Assembly (NCBI GenBank): GCA_026770585.1
Contig: MU646557.1
Span: 89,032-101,220 of the forward strand
From: Baffinella frigidus
Lineage: Eukaryota > Cryptophyceae > Cryptomonadales > Baffinellaceae
DNA: 12,189 nucleotides
Direction: 5' to 3'
Shown piece after piece: positions 1 to 9,300 of the stretch; within the stretch, counting starts at the first letter, position 1, and each line of letters begins with the position of its first letter. The position numbers and the translations under genes were made by a program. The notes under the pieces were generated by a model. The model was not told the origin of the DNA. It was given only the letters and a program-made list of their open reading frames with translations, and ran no database searches.

Positions 1-42
<42 letters not shown>

Positions 43-250
43 ATATATAAAGATATATAAAGATATATAAAGATAGATAGATAGATAGATAGATATAGAT
101 AGATAGAATATATAGATACATACACACATACATACATACATACATACATAAATACGCAGATACATAGATGCATATATATACATAAATACATGGATACATG
201 TATACATAGAAACATAGAAACATAGATACATAAATAATAGATACATAAAT
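1..250. repeat. Compound AT-rich microsatellite
   Basis: Consecutive simple repeats: (AT)n from 1 to about 39, then AGATATATAA units to about 72, (GATA)n to about 108, and CATA/GATACATA-type repeats to 250. No coding potential. The sharp change to GC-rich DNA after 250 marks the end of the array. Confidence 0.95.
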
Positions 251-437
251 GCATAGACCGGCCTCGTGTCTGCGTCCGGGTTCTCGCGCCCTCCCTCCTC
301 GCGCCACTGTGTGGTCTCTGATTCACTATGTCGGAGTTCCCCGCATTCTCAAAGCGCTTCCCGTCATCCCTTTCCGAATCGTGTCTGCCTCCGGGGTGTC
401 GCGCCCTCCCCGCGCCTCTGACGTCTTCTTTCCGAAC
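251..437. repeat. GC-rich spacer with an internal duplication
   Basis: A segment at about 264-303 (CGTGTCTGCGTCCGGGTTCT followed by CGCGCCCTCCC) recurs at about 379-419 with a few changes, a direct duplication about 115 bp apart. No exon was recognised. If the + strand gene continues upstream, this may be intron. Confidence 0.6.
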
Positions 438-740
438 CTGAACCCTAAATCTTGAACCCTGAACCCTAAACCCTTAACCCTAGACCCCAAACCGTACCAT
501 ACACTGTCAACCGTACACCGTAGACCGTAGACCGTAAACCGTAGACCGTAAACCGTAAACCGTAAACCGTCAACCGTAAACCGTAAACCGTAAACCGTCA
601 ACCGTAAACCGTAAACCGTAAACCGAATCACAGCCGCGCGAACGTCTGCAAGCGCTCCATACCCGCTAGCGCGTACACCGTACACCGTAGACCGTAGACC
701 GTAGACCGTAGACCGTAGACCGTGAACCGTAAACCGTAGG
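438..740. repeat. Telomere-like heptamer minisatellite (CCCTAAA to CCGTAAA/CCGTAGA)
   Basis: From 438 to about 490 the units read CCCTAAA, CCCTGAA, CCCTTAA and CCCTAGA. From about 488 the unit becomes CCGTAAA/CCGTAGA/CCGTCAA and runs to 740, interrupted at about 627-676 by non-repetitive sequence. The period of 7 holds across the change of unit. Reverse-strand reading frames here encode only repeat-derived V-Y-G-L-R text and are not genes. Confidence 0.9.
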
Positions 741-834
741 GTTAGCGCGTAGTCCTGCGACACTGGCGGAGGCGCTAGCGAGAGGGAGCGAGAGGGTTGC
801 TACACTGCAAACGGCGGGCTGCGGCGTTGCAACA

Positions 835-936
835 GATCCTGCGGCGGAACTGATCTTGCGGCGGAACAGATCCTGAGGCGGGCCCGATCACACAGGTTGT
901 GGACCTCGCAGATCCTGAGGTGGAACTTATCGTGAG
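835..936 (+). repeat. 17-bp tandem repeat leading into a partial exon-1 copy
   Basis: A unit like GATCCTGCGGCGGAAC repeats at about 835, 851 and 867. A partial copy of exon 1 follows at 878-909, reading AGPITQVVDLA before it breaks down. The same acceptor-like GATCCTGAG or ATCGTGAG precedes this copy and the real exon 59 bp further on. This is the first of many exon/acceptor duplications in the gene. Confidence 0.6.
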
Positions 937-1032
937 GCGGGCCCGGCCACACAGGTTGTGGACCTCGCGATCACGGAGGATTGCCTGTCCGCGCTCTCCC
1001 TCGAGTACATCCCCGCGGCATACACAGCCGAG
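937..1032 (+). CDS. HPD: Exon 1 in window: ligand-strand region of the HPPD-like domain
   Basis: Reads AGPATQVVDLAITEDC and continues to EYIPAAYTAE, followed by the donor GAG|GTCTCC; it ends in phase 0. The start is uncertain. ATCGTGAG|GCGGGCC at 937 and CACACAG|GTTGTG at 955 are both possible acceptors, both in phase 0. GP..Q..LA aligns without gaps to the HPPD segment of the form GPGVQHIALAT, which places Val where the iron-binding His should be (Asp if shifted by two). A partial upstream copy at 878-909 has the same VVDLA, so the loss predates the duplication. Third codon positions are strongly GC-biased, unlike the flanking satellites. Confidence 0.5.
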
Positions 1033-3287
1033 GTCTCCCACGCTCCCAACCGTCTGTATCCCTTAGGTGGCGAGCTGGTCAAATTTGACCAGTAAGAGGT
1101 CCTAGGTAGGTCCTAGGACCCTACCGTAGGGCACATGAGCCTGCTCGCCACTTAAGGGATACTAACTAATCATGTAACGCGGGATACCACCCGTGCGGGA
1201 CTCAACACTTGCCAGGAAGTCAACTCAGCGACAACTTTCGACGTTTTCGTAAAACTTGCCAGGCACTGCTCGAACACGTTGGCCTCGCGGTCTCCCCCCC
1301 CTTGGTCGGATAGCGAGGGGGCAAACAGATCTTTTCAATTCGGGTACGAATTCAGAATTGGTACCAGTCGTGTCCAACTTGTGGGGGCTCGACTGCACAA
1401 AAGTGCAGTCAAGCCAGGAATTACCCGATCCGTTTGTCCCCTCGCTATCCGAGCAAGGACCTCCCCTATCTCTACCCCCCCTCCCTCGGTCGCAGCACCT
1501 CCCCATTTTTGCCCTGACCCCTCCCCCCTTTCCACTTAACCGGCGCTGCCCTGTCCTTCTATGCGATTAGTAAGTCACGGACATGCCCCCTCTGCAACTG
1601 GCTCTAAACCCTCTTCAAGTGAGCTCTGAGCACTGAGAGCGATCCACTAAGTGCGGTCCACTTGGTAGGGTCCACTTATGGCGCCAAGTGGACCCTACTA
1701 ATTGGACCGCACCAAGTGGATCGCCCGCAGTTTCTTGGGATACAGCTCCGTATAGGATGGCCGGAGTGACTTTATCCCCAAACATTTGGAGGAAAGTAAG
1801 GCGGGTGGAGGTAAGGGAAGCAGTCTCGCGCGGCCGCGTTTGCACCCTCTGCCTCCTCCTCGTCATCTATCTACAGAACACTCGCTGCGAGGGTTCTGTA
1901 GGGTTCTGTCATCTATCTACAGAGCTGCGACTGCGCACGGGTTACTTCGCACTGATCTCTGCAACTGAGCGCTGCTTACTTCGCACTGATTTCTGGTTCC
2001 TGATCACTGCGTACTGCGCGCTGATCTATCTTCCCTGAGCACTGCATACTTCGCACTGATCTCTGGTTCCTGAGCACTGCGTACTGAGCGCTGATCTATG
2101 CGACTGAGCACTGCTTCCTGAACCAAGGGGATTCAGTTTCCTATGACCAAGGGGATACAGTTTCCTATAAGGGGGCGGTACCGCAACCTCTACATCTTGT
2201 ATTGTTGACTGATCGTCTCTTGCCCGCAGTTGGAGGGATGCAAAACGAAGGTGTGGGAGGCAGTCTCACGCGACCGCCACCGCAACCGTGAGAGCCCTCG
2301 CTGCGACTGAACATTGCGCCCCTCCCCTCGTGTCCGCAGTTGGAGGAACATAAGGTGCAAGTGTGGGAGGCAGTCTCGCGGGGGCGGTACCGCAACCTCT
2401 ACCTCCTCCTCCGCGACCAGATCCCCGAAAAGCTCTACCTCCAGGTTCCCCCGCCCCACCACCGGAAGGGGCTTATCGTGCAGGGTGTAGGGTGTAGGGT
2501 GTAGGGTGTTGTAGTGCAGGGTGTAGTGTGTAGGATGTAGGGTGTTGTAGTGCATGGTGTAGGGTGTAGGGTGTAGGGTGTAGGGTGTTGTAGTGCAGTA
2601 GGGTGTAGGGTGTTGTGGTGCAGAGTGTAGGGTGTAGGGTGTTGGAGTGCAGGGTGTAGGGTGTAGGGTGTAGAGTGCAGGGTGCAGGGTGCAGGGTGCA
2701 GGGTGCAGGGTGCAGGGTGCAGGGTGCAGGCTTACACCTTCCCCTACGCCCACTCGAGAACGCTGGAGCACACTATCTACACGTGGGGTTGTAAGGGGGT
2801 GTACCGGGCAGGGACGGGTTCGGACGCGTACCTCCCGGAAATTCCGGGGGGTACGTGACCACACCCGGAAATTCCGTGGGGTACGTGACCACACCCGGAA
2901 ATTCCGTGGGGTACGTGACCACACCCGGAATTTGGCACGAATGTTTCTACAAAAATGCCCACTTGTAAGGACGGTACCGGAACCTCTACCTCCTCCTACG
3001 CGTTCAGATCCTGGAAACGCTCGTCGGACTGACTGCCTGACTGTTGTGACCCTTTCAGATCGTGCGCAGCCAGATACTTGTGGACATCCAGGGCTCGCAG
3101 ACTCACTTGACTGACTGCCGAACTGACAGACGCATAGACTGACTGACTGACTGTCTTGGCCCTTCAGACGGACTGACTGACTGTCTTGACTCTTTCAGAC
3201 TGACTGACTGACTGTCGTGACCCTTTCAGATCGTGCGGAACCAGATACTGGTGTACATCCAGGGCTCACAAAGTCACTGCCTGCTTG

Positions 3288-3366
<79 letters not shown>

Positions 3367-6300
3367 TCCTTCGTGACTATCTGGCCCTTTCGGCGATCAG
3401 ACTAAACTTTACCACCAAACACCCTACACCCTACACCCTGCACTCTAAACCCCTTTCGGCCTTTCAGATCGTGCGGAACCAGATTCTGGTGGACATCCAG
3501 GGCGAAGATTGTCTCCTCCAGATCTTCACGTGCAAGATCCTCCAGGTTTTTGATTTCTCTCGAACCCCACACACCGGACTGCGAAGGGATTTTGGATAAC
3601 CCCTGAGCGGTAAGACCCAGGACCGTACGGTAGGCAACCCGTAGGGGCATAGGGGGGTTCCTGCGGATAAGGTAACGGAAACCCGGCCCGATTTGGGCCG
3701 AAATTCCCTTCGTAGCCCACTGTGTGGCTCCTGGCCTCAAAGCAAATGGACACTTGCAGTACTAGCGGGGACAGCTGTCCAGTAAGAGATGGTCCCATCT
3801 CACGGACCCCTTTTCTCCGTACTATTTTTCCGTGAGAGAATGGGGGTTTTCTGCTCTGGGCATTGACTATGTTGCCAGAGGGGTCAAGGTTTTTGCACTT
3901 GAGTAAAGTTTCCACTTAAGTGAAGTTAGCACTTGAGTTTTGCACCCAAGTGAAGTTTGCACTTGAGACCCCTCACCCCTCACCCCTCAACCCTCACCCC
4001 TCAACCCTCACCCCTCAACCCTCACCCCTCACCCCTCACCCCTCACCCCTCACCCCTCGCCCGTCGACCCTCAACCCTCACCCCTAGAACCTCACCCCTC
4101 ACCCCTGAACCCTCAACCCTCACCTCTAGAACCTCACCCCTCAACCCTCAACCCTCAACCCTCACCCCTAGAACCTCAACGCTCAACCCTCAACTATCAA
4201 CCCTCAACCAGGAGCACGCGGGCGACGAGGCCCCCTTTCTCGAGTTCATCCAGCGAGTCTGCAAGGTGTCCCCCCCCTCCACCCACACTGCTCACTCGCA
4301 TGAAAACTACACGAATGCTTCACTACTAGTAGAGTCTGCAAGGTGGTCCACCCACGCCACTCGACTCGCAGGAATCACATGGGTGGTATTGCTAGAACGG
4401 TTGCGGGGTGGGCTTCCAGCGAGTCTGCAAGGTGCTCCCCCCACTCTCAACTCCGAAAACGAATAAACGCATTATTTCTGGGCATCGAAAATCACTACAC
4501 GAATGCTTCGCCATTACTGATAAAACCCAACGTTGCATCAAGTTTCGAAACTTACTACACAGTTGGGTTTTATTAGCAATAGCGAAGCATTCGTAAGAAA
4601 GTACTATTTGTCTGCAAGGTCATCCTCCCACCCCACTCGATTTTTTAAACCGCGGATTTCCGCGGGTGTGACTTTTGAGAACCTTTGACCTGCGGGAAGA
4701 TTGACTTTTGGCGACCCCTTCGATGACTCTCGCGTGGCAAGCCACTTACTCGCAGGACGTCCATAGAAGTGATTGCGCGAACGGTTGCGGGGTGGGCTGT
4801 GAACGTGGACCACCTGCAAGGTCTACTGAATGGTCATAAGAAAGCCGTCTTTCCTCTTGAGGCTGAAGGGGAGGGTCCAGCCACACAGCGGACTTCGAAG
4901 GGACTTCTGAATAACCCTCAAGCGTTACCTACGACCCTACGGTAGGCAAACCGTAGGGGTATAGGGGGGATCCTACGGATAAGGTAACGGAAACTCGGCC
5001 CAAAATGGGCCGAAAATCCCTTCGTAGCCCGCTGTGTGGAAAGCGCGTGTGTCCTGTGGAGTGAAGGCGTCTGGAAAACGCCGCCCGCAGGAATGTCGAG
5101 ACGGACTAACCACACGAGAATGCTAGAGGCGCCTATTTAAAACCGATGTGCTTTTAAAAGTGGGGATTTGTGTAGTAACTTTCGTTGATTGGTCACGTAA
5201 CTCTGCAAAATTAGCACAGTCACCAAGTTGGAATACCCTATCCTGGTACAAATGTTTACAACCCCACATGTAAATAGGTTCCTGGAGCATTCTCGAGTGG
5301 ACGCGGGAGGTGCAAACCTTGTAAAACATCTCAGCGTATTTTCAAACCTTGTACTGGGAATCGTTCACGTTTGGAGAGAATGCGCCAAAATTGACTTTGA
5401 CTTTAGATGGACGTGCTCCAGATGCACGCGGTTACCTGGACAAGACGTTGAGTCCTCCCGCGTAGGAGATTAAGCGAAGTTTGCACCTAAGATGAGAAGG
5501 CTAGTAACCTGAAACACACGCGCAGGAATGCCGGGACGGAGAGTGCGGCACCAAGATGGTCCCCATCAAGCCAGGTCCGTCCTTTCTGTTCCACGCCAGA
5601 ATGCTCGAGGGAAACCGACGTTCCCGCCAGATCTGGCGCGGTTGACTTAATAATTCAAGGCATTTCCCTTGAAAGATGTCAAAATTGGATGTTTCGAGTG
5701 CCCTGGCGCGGTTTGTGCGGCCTATATCTACTTCTAGTGGACATGACTGGGGTAAAGCCACGCCGGTCATGCTACACGGGTCTGTATTCCCATAAGATGT
5801 TCCCTTCAAGCCAGGTCCGCCCTTTCTCTTCTTTTTATGCCCCCATCAAGCTAGGTCCGTGCTTTCTGCTTTCGAACGAGTCACCCCCTGTTATGGATGC
5901 GTTTAGGGCCAAACTCCGTGTATGGATCAGATAGCACGAATGCGGAAAGCACGCAGCTTCACGAGTCCCCATCAAGGTTTATGTCTGCTTCCTCTGCTTC
6001 TTCTTCGTCTTCTTCTTCTTCTTCTTCTTCTTCTTCTTCTTCTTCTTCTTCTTCTTCTTCTTCTTCTTCTTCATTACTCTCAAGCCTTACGTTGAGGGAT
6101 CCACCAGTCTAAACCCTAACCCCGACAGGGTGCGAAGGCTTCGGAATCCGCAACTTGTTCACACTATTCCTCTCATTGTGGGGTTTACCCACACACCCGA
6201 AACCCTGTGGGGCTGACCTACAATCCAGAAACCCTGTTTGGTTTACCTACAAACCCTAAACTCTGAACCCAAAAGCAGGGTGCGGCGGGTTCGGGATCCG

Positions 6301-9300
6301 CAACTTCCTGACGCTCTTCCTCTCGATGGAAGTCTCCAAGGCTATCTCAGACCAGGAGGTCCGTCTCCCCACACCCTACACCGCTACTCTTAGTGTAGCG
6401 GACTCAGTATACGCTATACTCGTATACTGAGTGCAGTGATTTAGGGTTTTCACTGTCAGTATACGAGATAGCGTATCCCTCAAGTGGCCAGTAGGCGCAT
6501 ACGCCCTACCGTAGGGCCCTAGGACCTGCCTAGAACCTCTGTGGGGTCAATTTTGACCCCACGGCCACTTAAGGGGTATGTACTGAGTGCCGATCCGGAG
6601 GCGGGTCCGTCGATGTGGTCACGTGACCCTCAAAGCTCTGGGACACGGGCGTGCTTGCTCAACCCCTTTCCCTAAAAGTGCCGCGCCAATCCCCGAAAAC
6701 CCTCTATATGGTCTGCACCTGCCAGCACACTTGGTCGAAAGACAAGAGAGAGCGTTGCGTGATTGAAAAAGGTACAACTGAGCGGGACTACAGAACAACC
6801 CACACCTGGAAGACTGGTTCAAGTGATGTTTCAGTTGAACCAGTCCTTGTTTCAGTTGAACCAGTCACCCGGTTTATCCTTATGGACATAAGGATTATTA
6901 TCCTTATGGGCGTAATATTATCCTTATGGATATAAGGACACTTTATGGAGAAAGAGGTGTGAACACATTGGTACCGGGTAAACGAACTCAGGGCTTCGAT
7001 CCCCTTTCAGACAAGCTCTTGGCCATCTGCGAACAAACGATTGGCACTCGATGGACCATGGGCAGGACGCGGTTCGGCGCCAGGACGCAGCGGCGGAGAA
7101 AGCAGCGCTCACCCCCTACACCTCTCCACTCAATCTCATCCCGACAGTTAATGCCTGGAGGGATGACATCTGTTTCCCACCTTCTCGCAAGTTATTCGCC
7201 ATCCAAGAACAAACGAGTGACAATTGTTCTGCCACGCGCAGGACGCGCTTCGGTGGAAGGACGAAGAGGAGGATCGATCCCCTTGAACTATCCAAACAAT
7301 CTGTTTCCCACCTCCTCATAACCTGTTGGCTCTCCACGACCAAACGATTTGAGTATTGACAGGATGCGGTTCGGCGCAAGGACAAAGAGGCGGAGAAAGC
7401 CGCGCTAACCCCCTACACCTCTCCACACACTCTGTTCCCCAGCTCCCCACACGCCATTCGCCACCCACGATTAACGATTGTTGTACCACGAGCAGGATGC
7501 GGTTCGGCGCAAGGACAAAGAGGCGGAGAAAGCCGCCGCGCGCAGCATCCACCTCCTCACGTGTCAGGTCCCTTCCCGCTTTCCCAGAAACGTCCAAGTG
7601 CTGCCCGAGGCCCGCAATGTTTCACTTTCCCAGAAACGTAGGAGCCAGCCGGACCTGAAGGCATCGTCCACCTCCTGACATGCCAGGTCCGTTTAAACGA
7701 CGCTTGTTCGCAGACCTTGTTCGAGGCTCTGCCTCACTCGGGTTGACCGACTGTTTTTGAGTTGACACGCTGAGTTCACGGTAAAAATCCTTCACTTTTG
7801 GAGCGGATGAGAGCCCGGGCTCACCACATTGGCGACCCCACAAAGACCGATACATAGTCATAGTGAGGAAACGTCTGGCCCAGCCGGGCCTAAGTAGCGT
7901 GTATGGCCGCTCAGAGTGAGTGAGAGCTGTCGCTGTTAGTGTTGATGTCCCCAGCTGTGCCGGAGCCCTGGCACGAGTTCCAGTTGGGGAAGGGCCGGCT
8001 TGTTCGCAGACACGCCAGGTGGCCCAGAAGCCATGGGTTCCGTGTATTACACCTCTCTCTGACACTGAAGAGATTGGTTGTCATGTGTGGGCAGCTGGAC
8101 GCGAGCAACCTGGGATTGGTGGAGTCTCTTCAGGCAGAGAAGAGACTGGCTGAAGAGATTCGTGGGTACGCTGACACTGACGAGCTTGGTCATCATTCGT
8201 GGGCAGCTGAACGAGAGCCACAGTGGTAGAGCGGTTTTCGCATCTGTTGTCCTGCAGAATAATGAAATGATACGAAGACAGACACTGACGAGATTGGTGA
8301 TGGGGAACAGTTGGACGAGAGCAACCCGGGATTGGTGGAGTCTCTCCAGCCAGAAGAGACTGGCTCAAGAGATTCGTGGGTACGCTGGCATCTGAAGAGA
8401 TTGGTGGTGGGGCACAGTTGGACGAGAGCAACCCCATCCTCACGGAGATCTCCGACGCCATGACCGCTCACGCCCTGGTGCCCCCCGGGTCCAGGGCGTA
8501 GGGTGTAGGGTGTAGGGTGTAGGGTGTAGGGTGTAGGGTGTAGGATGTAGGGTGTAGGGTGTGGGGTGTAGGGTGTAGGGTGTGGGGTGTAGGGTGTAGG
8601 GTGTAGGGCTTGAAGGGCTGGGGGGGGGATGTTTAGGGTTGAGTGTGTGGCCCCAAAGTCGGCACTGGCTGCGACGCTAAGGCCGCTCACGCCCTAGTGC
8701 CCCCCAAGTTCAGGGTGTAGGGCTTTAGGGGTTGTGGGGTGGTGTTCAGGGTTGAGTGATTGGTGTCAAGCCAGTGGAAACATAAGCGAACAACTCTCCA
8801 CTGTCAGCTTGGTACAGTCTTGAAACGCTGTCAGCTTGCTACAGTCTTGACAATTGGCCCCAAAGGCTGCGCTCCGACGCCTTGACCGCTCACGCCCTGG
8901 TGTCCCCCGAGTTCAGGGTGTCGGGTGTAGGATGTAGGGTGTAGGGTGTAGGATGTGGGGTATAGGGAGTAGGGCTTTAGGGGTCTCTCTCTCTCACACA
9001 CACACACACTCTCTCTCTCTCACACACACTCTCTCTCTCAGACACACACACACACCCTGTCTCTCTCACAAACTCACTCCCTGGTGGCAGGCGCTCACTC
9101 GGGCGGACACCGCACAGACCCCAGAGGAGAAAAAAGCAGCGCACATGGATCGAAACCAACCTGGCCACCATGTATCCCCTTCCGTGAACGCCTTGCAGGG
9201 TCAGGACCTAACTGCCATTGGCGGCCGGCAGGCCCTCGCAAGGGCGGACACCTCGCTCATGGACCTGCGCATAGCCCTACTGTAGGGTCCTAGGGGGGAG

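Noticed and set aside
1688-2038. 116-codon + strand frame
   Set aside because: Begins inside a palindrome and crosses a decayed exon-2 copy out of its original frame.
2190-2924. 244-codon open frame on the minus strand
   Set aside because: It runs through the GGTGTAG satellite and the 30-bp tandem repeat; periods of 7 and 30 without stops create it. Its end overlaps exon-2 copies in antisense.
2834-2937. CRISPR-like repeat array
   Set aside because: Repeats are directly contiguous with no unique spacers, and the context is eukaryotic.
3957-4466. 169-codon + strand frame containing FLEFIQRV
   Set aside because: Only the exon-4 part is coding; the upstream L-T-P-H-P-S text is the CCCTCAA satellite and the downstream part is intron.
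5228-5473. 81-codon frame beginning MEYPILVQMFTTPHVNRFLE
   Set aside because: Faint resemblance to the HPPD LLQIFT...FLE stretch, but no splice sites in phase, low third-position GC and no IQR or GGFG. Treated as chance.
5897-6112. Polyserine open frame
   Set aside because: Product of the CTT microsatellite.
7820-7870. Retroelement primer-binding-site-like TGGCGACCCCAC
   Set aside because: No LTR, polypurine tract or reverse-transcriptase coding nearby.
8193-8690. 165-codon minus-strand frame with H-P-T-P-Y-T repeats
   Set aside because: Antisense of the GGTGTAG satellite and of exon 7.
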